A stretch of DNA of 64,000 nt from Martinezella multihospitum (GTDB lineage: Bacteria; Pseudomonadota; Alphaproteobacteria; Rhizobiales; Rhizobiaceae), in assembly GCF_900094585.1 (NCBI RefSeq), contig NZ_FMAG01000016.1:1-64000 (forward strand). The letters are read 5' to 3'. The first letter of the stretch is position 1. Every line of letters begins with the position of its first letter. Both the position numbers and the translations under genes were made by a program. Below are positions 1-8,382 of this stretch, piece by piece. The notes under the pieces were generated by a model. The model had not been told where the DNA came from. It searched no databases and saw only the letters and a program-made list of their open reading frames with translations.

Positions 1-563
1 TCAGGTCCCGCAAGCTTCGCCGCCCACGTTTCTCTTTCTTCTCATCTTCAATTGTCAAATAACAGACCAGAAAAACCCAGTCGAAACAGAACTTCCTTCA
101 ATCCCAGGCCAAGCCCAGAACCAACAATCAGCATCGCAGCCAATCAAGGAAACACTAGAGCGAAGGACTTCGTCGCCAGCAGCGCCGCCGCCCTCGTCAG
201 TGATCGGGCTTATAGACCCCCCACCCCGAACTAGTCAACACTCCAACTGTAAAAATTCTGACATTTTTGTAAGTAATTGATTTATAAGATTGTTTTGTCG
301 GAGCCGCGGAAATGATGGAGAATTTTACCTCGAAAGGCCGTAAAAATGTTGTCCGGATGGTCAAATTTTGCTCGAGCGACGGAATCCGACAGACTTCCCC
401 TCCATATATGCCCTGCTCATCTGTCTGAGCACCCCTTCCAGGCTGCCGGACGGCTTGTTGGGTTCACGGGCAAATCCAGCGGCGGCAAACCTCAGAAAAA
501 CCAAGATTTTCCATAAGGTTTCTGCTATGGTTCCAGCTAGATAATAAGGGAAGGGAGGAAACA
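1..563. other. Leader region with no supported gene
   Basis: I see no convincing gene here. Short open frames on both strands lack ribosome-binding sites and recognisable motifs. An AT-rich stretch around 240-300 could hold a promoter. A purine-rich ribosome-binding site at about 548-558 belongs to the small gene that starts at 564. Confidence 0.4.
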
Positions 564-770
564 ATGCATACAACAAGACCGGAAAGCATTATCGAAGTCA
601 GCTTCGACAGCGCCAATGGCCGCCGTGCGCTCGGTATTATGAGCATGCGCCAGGCATTGGATCTGCCCGACCTGCCGAGCTTTACCTATACGCATCCTGA
701 TCCGCAGAAGGCGGCTGCCGGCATCGTCTTGAGCCGGCAAGAGCTGCAAAGCTTCCTGACCTGCCATTGA
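564..770 (+). CDS. Small hypothetical protein (68 aa)
   Basis: This encodes a 68-residue protein that I do not recognise. A strong Shine-Dalgarno sequence (GGGAGGAAAC) lies directly before the ATG, which is the main reason to believe the gene. The protein is soluble, with no signal peptide, membrane segment or cysteine cluster apart from a single Cys near the end. The N-terminal half (IIEVSFDSANGRRALGIMSM) is mixed strand and helix in character. The gene stands alone and converges on the two-component system, with a shared hairpin terminator at 793-816. A function cannot be assigned. Confidence 0.6.
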   Translation: MHTTRPESIIEVSFDSANGRRALGIMSMRQALDLPDLPSFTYTHPDPQKAAAGIVLSRQELQSFLTCH

Positions 771-792
771 GCAGGCGGCCTCGCACAACGCG

Positions 793-816
793 TCGATCGC
801 GCCCAGGCGCGATCGA
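793..816. terminator. Hairpin terminator between convergent genes
   Basis: A perfect 10-bp stem (TCGATCGCGC / GCGCGATCGA) with a four-base loop is followed by TTATTAAT. It lies between the end of the small gene and the end of the histidine kinase gene, so it may serve both strands. Confidence 0.6.
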
Positions 817-835
817 TTATTAATCACGGCTGTCT

Positions 836-2188
836 TCAGGCCGCTCTTCTTTCCATTATTGCCAGCGGTAGCAGGACGACGGCATTCAGGCCGCCTCCTT
901 CGCGGTCTTCCAGACAGAGCGCGCAACCATGCGCATCGAGAATCTGGCGGACGATCGCCAAGCCGAGCCCACTGCCACCGAGATCGCGATTGCGCGATTC
1001 CTCCAGCCGCACGAAGGGTTCGAGGACCTCTTTGCGTCGCTCTGCCGGGATGCCTGGTCCGCGATCGCCGACGACGATGGCACCGTGATCGCCCCGACGC
1101 TCGACGACAATATCGGCCCGGCTACCGTAGCGCAGCGCATTGTCCATGAGATTGTCGAGCACCCGCACCAGCGCGGTCTCTGTCATCGTCACGGCGATCG
1201 GCTGCCCGATCGGCGCAAAACCCACGAGGCCCTGGCCGTCCTGCCGCTCTGCGAGGTGGCCTCGAATGGCCGCATCGAGATCGACGATGGTCTTGCCATC
1301 CGAGACGACGGTGCTGCGGGCAAAGCCGAGCGCGTCCTCCACCAAGCGCTGCATGGCCTCGACGTCGGCGATCGCCCGCTCGCGATGCGGCGTTTCGGGC
1401 ATCATTTCCATGCGCAAGCGGAAACGGGTAAGATAGGTTCTCAGATCATGCGAGATCGCCCCGAGAATGAGGGTGCGGTTGCTGACAAGCGCGGCGATGC
1501 GCAATTGCATAGCATTTATCGCCTTGATCAGCAGACGCAGCTCGCAGGCGCCTCTTTCGGGAATATGAACCGGCTGCAGACCATTGCCGATCGAGTTGAC
1601 GGTTCGCGACAGGCGCGTCAGGGGCCGGGTTTCCCGCGCCACGGCGGCAATGGCGATAACGGCGACCAGCATGCCGAGGATGCCGGCGATGAGGCCGATG
1701 GGAACGCCGTTCAATCGCACCGTCGGCGTATCAGGCAGGTTGAAGACGGCGATCTTGCCGCCGGCAACGCCGATCGACACTTCCATGATCCTGTCCGGCG
1801 CACCGACGGAGAACCAGCCCTGTGGCTTTTCGGAGAGAGAACGCATGTTGAAGTAGCGATTGCCCAAGGCGATTGCCGCAAACTCGCGAGCCAGCTTGTC
1901 GGTAAGCGTCAGATTGGACGCCTCTTCCTTCCGGCCTGGAGCCGGCAGATCGGCGAGACGGATCGCCAGGCCATTGGCATTCAGTGCTCGCACGGCTGTC
2001 TGCTGCGCCTCGGGCGGAATGGCATCGAGAAGACGGATCGCCGTCTTGACCTGCATGGCCGGCGACAGCTCCGGATTGAACGGCGTATCCGGCTTGAGCT
2101 GCGCGGCGACGAAAGCCGCAAGCTGGATGATAAACAATGCCACGGCGACGATCATGATGATGCGGGCGACGAGACCGAGTTTCAGCAT
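836..2188 (-). CDS. Two-component sensor histidine kinase
   Basis: This is a membrane histidine kinase of 450 residues, the partner of the response regulator just upstream. It has an N-terminal membrane segment (about 8-30), a periplasmic sensor region (31-160), a second membrane segment (about 162-184) and a HAMP linker. The H-box is AISHDLRTYLTRFRLRM, with the phospho-accepting His at 247. The catalytic domain has the N-box NLMDNALRYG (346-355), DRGPGIP (375-381) and GGSGLGLAI (404-412). The layout matches the EnvZ class. The start lies three bases after the regulator's stop codon, so the two genes form one operon. The signal it senses cannot be told from sequence. Confidence 0.92.
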   Translation of the reverse strand: MLKLGLVARIIMIVAVALFIIQLAAFVAAQLKPDTPFNPELSPAMQVKTAIRLLDAIPPEAQQTAVRALNANGLAIRLADLPAPGRKEEASNLTLTDKLAREFAAIALGNRYFNMRSLSEKPQGWFSVGAPDRIMEVSIGVAGGKIAVFNLPDTPTVRLNGVPIGLIAGILGMLVAVIAIAAVARETRPLTRLSRTVNSIGNGLQPVHIPERGACELRLLIKAINAMQLRIAALVSNRTLILGAISHDLRTYLTRFRLRMEMMPETPHRERAIADVEAMQRLVEDALGFARSTVVSDGKTIVDLDAAIRGHLAERQDGQGLVGFAPIGQPIAVTMTETALVRVLDNLMDNALRYGSRADIVVERRGDHGAIVVGDRGPGIPAERRKEVLEPFVRLEESRNRDLGGSGLGLAIVRQILDAHGCALCLEDREGGGLNAVVLLPLAIMERRAA

Positions 2189-2191
2189 GGC

Positions 2192-2911
2192 TCAGACATC
2201 CTTCACGTCCATTGTGAGGAGATAGCCGGCATTGCGCACGGTGGTGATGATATGGGCGCCATCGGGCAGGCAATGGCCGAGCTTGGTGCGCAGGCGGGAG
2301 ACCGTGACATCGATGGTGCGATCGAAGGGATCGGCGCCACGGCCGCGCGTCCAGTCGAGCAATTGCTCGCGTGAGAGCACACGACGCGGCCTTTCGAGGA
2401 AGCAGACGAGCAGATCGAATTCGGCCGTCGTCAGGTGCACGACGCGCTCGCCATCCATCTCGATCACCCGGCCGTCAAGATCGACCGTCAACCCCGCAAA
2501 GCTTTTTCGCCTTGACGGGCGGCTGATATCTTCCGGCCGTTCCGGGCCGGAACGGCGAAGGATGGCGCGGATGCGCGCCAGGAGCTCGCGCGGATTGAAG
2601 GGCTTGCCGAGATAGTCGTCGGCGCCCATTTCGAGGCCGAGGATGCGGTCTATATCTTCCGTTTTCGCCGTCAACATGAGGATCGGCACCTTGCTGCGGG
2701 CGCGGATGCGGCGGCATGCCGACAGGCCGTCTTCGCCGGGCAGCATCAGATCGAGGATGATCAAATCAGGAAAGCCCTTGGACAAAAGGCGATCCATGGC
2801 AGCGGCGCTGTCGGCCGCCTGCACGGAGAAACCCTCACGGCTCAGGAACTCCTCCAGGAGCGCCCTAATCTCGCGGTCGTCCTCGACCAGAAGCAGCGAT
2901 GCGGAAACCAT
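2192..2911 (-). CDS. OmpR-family response regulator
   Basis: This is a 239-residue DNA-binding response regulator. The receiver domain (about 5-115) has the acidic pair at 11-12, the phospho-acceptor Asp54 in LIILDLMLPGEDG, Thr81 and Lys103. A winged-helix DNA-binding domain follows (about 140-235, with RTIDVTVSRLRTKLG). I chose the ATG before VSASLLLVEDD because the receiver fold begins there; a longer frame reaches 3034 but its first 41 residues look non-coding. It is the first gene of the pair with the histidine kinase and is divergent from the pseudouridine synthase gene. Confidence 0.92.
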   Translation of the reverse strand: MVSASLLLVEDDREIRALLEEFLSREGFSVQAADSAAAMDRLLSKGFPDLIILDLMLPGEDGLSACRRIRARSKVPILMLTAKTEDIDRILGLEMGADDYLGKPFNPRELLARIRAILRRSGPERPEDISRPSRRKSFAGLTVDLDGRVIEMDGERVVHLTTAEFDLLVCFLERPRRVLSREQLLDWTRGRGADPFDRTIDVTVSRLRTKLGHCLPDGAHIITTVRNAGYLLTMDVKDV

Positions 2912-3272
2912 GGCTCTTCCATGCGGGGCGAGAGGCGGTTTTGGCAACAGGGAAACGGCCGGCGTTACAAACTGTAACAAATTTCCCTTCTTTTGAAAAA
3001 TCCCAGCAAAAGAAGCAGTGCAGTTTCTCTGCAACCGCGATCCCTCCGGAGCGAATGGCGGCAGCCACGTTGCCGTCTACCCGACCCCATCGCCCGCTCC
3101 GGTCCGCGACAGGGCTCGTATCCATGAAATGCGAGCCCTGTCTGCCTTTCAAACCGACCTCTCCGATCCTGCCTCGACAATGCGATTTGCGTCCGGTTCG
3201 TTGCCATGCGAAAGAATTGTGCTCCCCGGCTGCCATGCCGGACCACGGCAACAAGCATATGAGGCAAGACGG
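2912..3272. other. Divergent intergenic region
   Basis: These 361 bases separate the response regulator gene from the pseudouridine synthase gene and should carry promoters for both. An AT-rich tract around 2965-3015 is the most promoter-like part. Frames crossing the region lack family motifs. I see no clear hairpin or operator. Confidence 0.4.
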
Positions 3273-4073
3273 GTGAGCCAACGGCAATCACCGCAAAGAT
3301 CAGGCAGGGCGGCGAAAGGCAGGCCGGAGCCAGAGGGCAAGCGCGTGACCTTGCCACGGGCGCTTTCCAAGCTCGGCTATTGCTCCCGCACCCAGGCGGA
3401 GGCACTGATCGCGGCCGGCCGCGTGAGCGTGGACGGGCGCAAAGTGTCAGATCCCGCCACCTGGGTCGATCTCGAACATTCGAAATTCGCGGTTGACGGC
3501 ACGCAGATCGCTGCGGAGAAAAAACTCTACTTCATGCTGAACAAGCCGCGCGGACTGGTGACCACCCGCGACGACCCCGAGGGGCGTCCAACGGTCTATG
3601 ATTGCCTGAAGGAGATCGATGCCCGCCACCTCGCTCCCGTCGGGCGATTGGACAAGGCGAGCGAGGGGTTGCTGCTCTTTACCAATGATACGGTGCTGGC
3701 GCAGGCTCTGCTCGATCCGGTCAGCCATGTCGGCAAGACCTATCATGTGCAGGTCGACCGGATCATGGATCACGAGCAGCTTTCGCGCATGGAGCGCGGC
3801 ATTATCGACGATGGTGAGCTGCTGACCGCCAGTTCCGCCCGCCTGCTGCGCAGCGGCGATCGCAACGGCTGGATCGAAGTGGAACTGAAAGAGGGCCGCA
3901 ACCGTCAGATCCGGCGCATGCTGGAGGCGCTTGGCATCGAATGCCTGCGGCTGGTGCGCATCGCCTTTGGCGATATCGTGCTCGGCGATCTGCCGAAGGG
4001 CGCGGTGCGCGCCCTGGCCGAGGCCGAAATCCTCGTGCTGCACCGGCGCGCCGGAATGAAGACCAACAGATAG
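3273..4073 (+). CDS. rRNA pseudouridine synthase (RluB/RluE/RsuA family)
   Basis: The predicted enzyme isomerises a uridine in ribosomal RNA to pseudouridine. An N-terminal S4 RNA-binding domain (LPRALSKLGYCSRTQAEALI) precedes the catalytic domain. The catalytic motif is PVGRLDKASEGLLLFTND, with the nucleophilic Asp in GRLD, and the late motif is EGRNRQIRRML. I chose the GTG at 3273, which is preceded by GAGG; it gives 266 residues, normal for the family. The frame is open upstream to 3018, but that part encodes no S4-like sequence. The exact target nucleotide cannot be inferred. The phosphoribosyltransferase gene follows 13 bases later. Confidence 0.88.
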   Translation: MSQRQSPQRSGRAAKGRPEPEGKRVTLPRALSKLGYCSRTQAEALIAAGRVSVDGRKVSDPATWVDLEHSKFAVDGTQIAAEKKLYFMLNKPRGLVTTRDDPEGRPTVYDCLKEIDARHLAPVGRLDKASEGLLLFTNDTVLAQALLDPVSHVGKTYHVQVDRIMDHEQLSRMERGIIDDGELLTASSARLLRSGDRNGWIEVELKEGRNRQIRRMLEALGIECLRLVRIAFGDIVLGDLPKGAVRALAEAEILVLHRRAGMKTNR

Positions 4074-4086
4074 AAGGCGGACTGCG

Positions 4087-4770
4087 ATGCAACCCCATGA
4101 CTTCTGGCAGGAGCTGCATGCGCCTGGCACTTTCGATCCCATGGAGGAGCGCGCGGATTTCCATGTGGCCGAACTGCCGGACGGTCGTCAATTGCGCCTG
4201 CCGATCCGTGTGCTCGCCGATGGCGAACATGCGCTGGCATCGCTGATCGTCAATCAGGCAAGCTTCACCGTTCTGGAAGCTCTGGCGGAGACGCTTGCGG
4301 AGCGGATCGCAGCTTACGATATCGATGTCGTCGCCGGCTTGCCCACCCTCGGGCTGACACTGGCGGCAGCAGTGGCCCGCGTGCTCGGCCATGCGCGTTA
4401 CGTGCCGCTCGGGACATCGCGAAAGTTCTGGTATCGTGACGAGCTGTCGGTCTCGCTTTCCTCCATCACCACGCCGAACCAGGATAAGCGTCTTTATATA
4501 GACCCGCGCATGCTGCCATTGCTGCAGGGAAAGCGCGTGGCGCTGATCGACGATGTGATTTCCAGCGGCACCTCGATCGTGTCAGGGCTTTCGCTTCTAT
4601 CCTCCTGCGAGATCGAACCGGTCATGATCGGTGCGGCCATGCTGCAATCCGATCGCTGGCGGGAGCGCATCGATGCGGATGGCAAGCAATGGAGCGCGCG
4701 GATCGTCGGCGTCTTCTCGACACCGATCCTCGAGCAGAGTGAAAACGGCTGCTGGCGCCGGCCGGCGTGA
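4087..4770 (+). CDS. Phosphoribosyltransferase-family protein
   Basis: This 227-residue protein has a type I phosphoribosyltransferase signature, VALIDDVISSGTS (151-163), which binds PRPP. A loop LPTLGLTLAAAVARVLG lies before it, in the usual place of the pyrophosphate-binding region. It resembles the adenine/hypoxanthine phosphoribosyltransferase group, but the acceptor base cannot be decided. It follows the pseudouridine synthase gene closely and is probably co-transcribed with it. The SAICAR synthase gene comes next on the same strand, so a purine-salvage role is possible; that is inference from position only. Confidence 0.75.
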   Translation: MQPHDFWQELHAPGTFDPMEERADFHVAELPDGRQLRLPIRVLADGEHALASLIVNQASFTVLEALAETLAERIAAYDIDVVAGLPTLGLTLAAAVARVLGHARYVPLGTSRKFWYRDELSVSLSSITTPNQDKRLYIDPRMLPLLQGKRVALIDDVISSGTSIVSGLSLLSSCEIEPVMIGAAMLQSDRWRERIDADGKQWSARIVGVFSTPILEQSENGCWRRPA

Positions 4771-4873
4771 CCACTTTTCGCACCGGCAACCCGACGAATG
4801 GAGCCGTTTACATATTATTGTATGTGAAAACCGTTCCGATTCCGGCTGCAATGCGCTAAGGGTCCGCTCAAGA

Positions 4874-4892
4874 AGCATCCGCCGGGCGGATG
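4874..4892 (+). promoter_or_regulatory. GC-rich hairpin abutting the purC start
   Basis: The inverted repeat GCATCCGCC / GGCGGATGC ends two bases before the ATG at 4894. As RNA it would occupy the place of a ribosome-binding site. It may favour initiation at the downstream TTG or limit translation. A structural role is inference. Confidence 0.35.
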
Positions 4893-4893
4893 C

Positions 4894-5859
4894 ATGAGCC
4901 TGTTGGTGGACGCGTTGCGAATTCTCTCCGAAGCCCATTTCCCCGAATTGCCCAACTACTATCGCGGCAAGGTGCGCGAGAATTACGATCTGCCCGACGG
5001 TAGCCGCATCATCATCAGCACCGATCGGTTGAGTGCCTTCGACCGCATCCTCACCTGCATTCCCTACAAGGGTCAGGTGCTGACGCAAACCGCCCGGTAC
5101 TGGTTCGAACAGACGCGCGATATCTGCCCGAACCACGTCATCGACTATCCGGACCCGAATGTCGTCGTCGGCAAGCGGCTGAATATTCTCCCCGTCGAAG
5201 TCGTCGTCCGCGGCTATCTCGCCGGCACGACCGGCACGTCCATCCTGACGCTCTACAAGAAGGGCCAGCGGGAGATGTACGGAATTACGCTGCCCGACGG
5301 CATGCGCGACAACCAGATCCTGCCGGAGCCGATCATCACGCCGACGAGCAAGGAATTCGACGGCGGTCACGATGAGCCGCTGACGCCGACCCAGATTGTC
5401 GAGCACGGGCTTCTGACAAAGGAGCAATGGCAGACGCTGACGAATTACGCTTTTGCCCTGTTCGCACGCGGGCAGGAACTCGCCCGCAAGCGCGGGCTGA
5501 TCCTCGTCGATACCAAATATGAATTCGGAACCGACGAGAACGGCACCATCATCCTTGCCGACGAGATCCATACGCCCGACAGCAGCCGTTACTGGCTGGC
5601 CGACAGCTATCAGGACAGGTTCGAAAAAGGCGCGCGCCCGGAAAGCTTCGACAAGGATTTCGTCCGTGCCTGGGTCACGGAGCGCTGCGATCCCTACAAG
5701 GACGAGATTCCGGAGATTCCGAGCGACCTCATCGAACAGACGTCCAAGGTCTATATCCGCGCCTATGAAGCAATCACGGGCATGTCTTTCGTGCCTGATG
5801 ATCGCGGCGCGACGCCGCTTGATCGGGTTCGCGCAAGCCTCGCCCGCTACACGCCGTAA
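4894..5859 (+). CDS. purC: Phosphoribosylaminoimidazole-succinocarboxamide synthase
   Basis: This enzyme joins CAIR and aspartate to make SAICAR in de novo purine synthesis, using ATP. Both family signatures are present: ILPVEVVVRGYLAG and LILVDTKYEFG. At 321 residues it is of the longer type, unlike the roughly 240-residue PurC of E. coli; rhizobia often carry both types. The annotated ATG at 4894 sits directly after a GC-rich hairpin and has no obvious ribosome-binding site. An in-frame TTG at 4915 has GGTGGA just upstream and gives a protein beginning RILSEAHFPELP, so it may be the real start. Confidence 0.9.
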   Translation: MSLLVDALRILSEAHFPELPNYYRGKVRENYDLPDGSRIIISTDRLSAFDRILTCIPYKGQVLTQTARYWFEQTRDICPNHVIDYPDPNVVVGKRLNILPVEVVVRGYLAGTTGTSILTLYKKGQREMYGITLPDGMRDNQILPEPIITPTSKEFDGGHDEPLTPTQIVEHGLLTKEQWQTLTNYAFALFARGQELARKRGLILVDTKYEFGTDENGTIILADEIHTPDSSRYWLADSYQDRFEKGARPESFDKDFVRAWVTERCDPYKDEIPEIPSDLIEQTSKVYIRAYEAITGMSFVPDDRGATPLDRVRASLARYTP

Positions 5860-6209
5860 GGACAGTCCAAACGGACTTTTGACTGGAGCGATTCTGCGAA
5901 GCAACTCCTTAGAGTTGCGGCGTGCGCCGATTTTTGGCTATCCTGCACCCTTGAGTGGTGTGCAAAAGGGTATGTTTTTTGCAACACCTTAGATTTTTTT
6001 TAACGGCGCACTGATATTTCGGCCGATCCCACATATGTTCGCAGCCGAGAATTCGTAAAAGCCACTGTGCTATTGCAAAACTCGTTGCTAGATTAACGCC
6101 GACCGCTTCGGGTCATTGTTTGTATCGTGTAAGACTGGAGCGCCGGCATATGGGGTCATTCCGATCCCGACAAAACACTGATCAGTAAATTGAATTGTGG
6201 GACAATGTG
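5860..6209. other. Intergenic region between purC and the NodT-like gene
   Basis: These 350 bases contain a small inverted repeat just after purC (AGTCC AAAC GGACT followed by TTT, about 5864-5880), which could be a weak terminator. The AT-rich stretch at 5970-6130 probably carries the promoter of the outer-membrane lipoprotein gene. No regulator gene is present here. Confidence 0.4.
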
Positions 6210-7673
6210 ATGGTTTCCATTCGTACAGCCGCCCCCGCCCTGCTGCTTGTTTTGGCAGGTTGCGTCAGCGGCCCAGACCATAAGCCACCGGAAATGCCTC
6301 TCCCGGCCAAATTCTCGGAGGGCGGTACGAAGGCGAACGGCGATATTGCCGGCTCGCAATGGTGGACCGCTTTCGGCGACTCCAAGCTGAATGCCTTCGC
6401 CGCACAGGGACTTGCCCAGAACCTTACCATCCAGCAGGCACTGGAACGCATCAACCAGGCGGAAGCTGCTGTCGTCACCGCAGGTGCAGGCGGTCTCCCG
6501 AGCCTCACCGTCTCCGGCGACAACACGACCAGCGGCCAGAAGGGCGGCTCCAGGGTTTCCTCGTCCGGCGGAAGACGAAACACCACGACCGGCACCGCTT
6601 CGGCTTCCTGGCTGCTCGACCTCTGGGGTCAGTATCGCCGCGCAACGGAAAGCGCCAACGCCTCGCTCGACGCGGCCTACTCGACCGTCGACGTCCAGCG
6701 CCTGGCCTATCTGCAGGATCTCGCCAACAGCTACGTCAACGCCCGCTATTACCAGGCTCTGATTTCGATCGCTCAGGAAAACCTGAAGTCGCGGCGCGAC
6801 ACGCTTTCGCTGACCAAGTTCCAGCTGGAAGCCGGTGCGGCATCCCGCCTCGACGTGGTTCAGGCGGAAGGCCTCGTCAACCAGACGCTGGCACTGGTAC
6901 CTGGTTATGAAATCAGCTACCGCCAGCAGGTGCATCATATTGCAACGCTGCTCAACGTTCCCTCATCGACGATCATCGCGCAGATGCAGGGCGGCGGCAG
7001 GCAGCCGATCTTCCGCGGCAGCGTCCGCACCGGTGTTCCGGCCGACCTCATCCGCAACCGTCCGGACGTTCGCGTTGCAGAGCGCACCCTCGCAGCCTCG
7101 ACGGCCCAGATCGGCGTGGCCGAAGCCAAGCTCTTCCCGTCGATCACGCTCAGCGGCTCGATTTCGCCGACCTATATCCATACCTCGTCGGCGAGCGGCG
7201 GCCTGACCACCTGGTCCTTCGGCCCGTCGCTGAACCTGCCGATCTTCGATGGCGGCGCCCTGCGCGCTGGCGTCAAGAGCGCTGAATCGACGAGCCGTGA
7301 GAACTATCTCGCCTGGCAGTCGACGGTACGCTCGGCGATCGAAGAGGTTGAAAACGCGCTCTCGGCCGTCAGCCGCGATGCTCAGACGGTTGCCGCGCTG
7401 CAGGCTCAGGTCAAGTCCTATCAGGAAGCCCTGCAGCTCTCGACGGCAAGCTATAAGGACGGTGCATCCTCGCTGCTCGACGTTCTCGATGCTCAGCGCA
7501 ACGTGACCGCCGCCCAGCAGAGCCTGGCACAGGCCGTCCAGACGAGCGCAACCGACTATATCTCGCTGAACGTCAACATCGGCGCCGGTTATGTCCCGGC
7601 CAGCAAGGCGACTGTCGCCCAGGCTCCGGCCAAGGCCAAGGTCGTCAAGGTTTCGGCCAAGAAGGCGAACTAA
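6210..7673 (+). CDS. Outer-membrane efflux lipoprotein (NodT/OprM family)
   Basis: This is the outer-membrane channel part of a tripartite efflux system. The 487-residue product starts with a lipoprotein signal peptide whose lipobox LAGC places the acylated Cys at 18. Two repeated outer-membrane-efflux domains follow, with the conserved RPDVRVAERTLAASTAQIGVAEAKLFPSI region typical of OprM and NodT. I chose the ATG at 6210, which gives the shortest normal signal peptide; an in-frame TTG lies five codons upstream. No membrane-fusion protein or inner-membrane pump gene is adjacent, so it must work with a pump encoded elsewhere. The extreme C-terminus is Lys- and Ala-rich. Confidence 0.9.
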   Translation: MVSIRTAAPALLLVLAGCVSGPDHKPPEMPLPAKFSEGGTKANGDIAGSQWWTAFGDSKLNAFAAQGLAQNLTIQQALERINQAEAAVVTAGAGGLPSLTVSGDNTTSGQKGGSRVSSSGGRRNTTTGTASASWLLDLWGQYRRATESANASLDAAYSTVDVQRLAYLQDLANSYVNARYYQALISIAQENLKSRRDTLSLTKFQLEAGAASRLDVVQAEGLVNQTLALVPGYEISYRQQVHHIATLLNVPSSTIIAQMQGGGRQPIFRGSVRTGVPADLIRNRPDVRVAERTLAASTAQIGVAEAKLFPSITLSGSISPTYIHTSSASGGLTTWSFGPSLNLPIFDGGALRAGVKSAESTSRENYLAWQSTVRSAIEEVENALSAVSRDAQTVAALQAQVKSYQEALQLSTASYKDGASSLLDVLDAQRNVTAAQQSLAQAVQTSATDYISLNVNIGAGYVPASKATVAQAPAKAKVVKVSAKKAN

Positions 7674-7710
7674 CGATATCGCCTGCCTGGCAGGCGCATC
7701 GCTTAAAGTG

Positions 7711-7742
7711 AAAAGCCGCCGCAGGCATCTGCGGCGGCTTTT
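7711..7742 (+). terminator. Rho-independent terminator of the NodT-like gene
   Basis: A perfect 14-bp stem (AAAAGCCGCCGCAG / CTGCGGCGGCTTTT) with a four-base loop is followed by CTTTT. It lies 38 bases after the stop codon. Confidence 0.9.
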
Positions 7743-7812
7743 CTTTTGCCATTTGAGAGATGCCGAAAATGAAAATGGCGCGCTCCGCTTTCGTCGGGAG
7801 CGCGCCATCGCC

Positions 7813-8014
7813 AAAAAACAAAAAGGCCGGAATGATCCGGCCTTTCGCCATCCGCCTTCGTATCAGTGCCAGTACATCCGTGGTCAAAGGCAAGGGCGGA
7901 ACTGCAGCCAGATTGATCATGAAAGGTCAACGAAGAGTTAACGCTGCTTCCATGATATCGACGGACCAAACGGCTCGCTTTCCAGCGCGCCCAGCGCCCC
8001 TCGGCTGCATGACT
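7813..8014 (-). ncRNA. Candidate small RNA with its own promoter and terminator
   Basis: On the minus strand TTGAAA (8049-8044) and GATATA (8026-8021) are separated by exactly 17 bases, a good sigma70-type promoter. About 190 bases downstream lies a perfect 9-bp stem (AAAGGCCGG / CCGGCCTTT, 7845-7822) followed by TTGTTTTTT, a rho-independent terminator on this strand. No minus-strand gene nearby needs that terminator. The transcript would be about 200 nucleotides, starting near 8014. The frames inside it are short and have no motifs. Confidence 0.4.
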
Positions 8015-8382
8015 GAACCGTATATCGGCATCCAAGGTGTCAATTTCAAGGCCGCTTTTTAGTTTCTTCGAAAAAGCTCTTGAAGCAGCCGACGCTGCCA
8101 CGTCGGTAACGCCGATGAAGGCAAGTAAGCCTTGTCAAAAAAGGCACGCAGCTTTTCAGTTTCGAACTGATGCCGTTCAAGCTGCATTCATGCAATTACT
8201 TCTACAACACATGCAAAGATTGAAGAGGCATCATGGAATCCTATCAGATTCCGTGCAGCGCCAGGCCTTTATCTTGCCGAAATTGGAAAGTCTTACCGAA
8301 GAGCGCCGGGGTAGGCGCACGACAGCGGAACAGGCACCAGGCAGCGATTTCGCAGCATGGGTGCGCAAAGGGAGAATAATCT

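Larger units (their letters stand above)
7674..8382. other. Long intergenic region with three hairpins
   Basis: These 709 bases hold no supported protein gene. From left to right: the terminator of the upstream gene (7711-7742), an 11-bp stem (7776-7807), and a 9-bp stem (7822-7845) whose T-run lies on the minus strand. To the right there is a promoter-like sequence on the minus strand (8021-8049), so the region probably encodes a small RNA. The rest up to 8382 should contain the promoter of the SH3 gene. Confidence 0.5.

Noticed and set aside
929..2374. 481-residue open frame antisense to the histidine kinase gene
   Set aside because: The minus strand has all kinase motifs. The plus frame has a His/Arg/Asp-rich composition typical of shadows.
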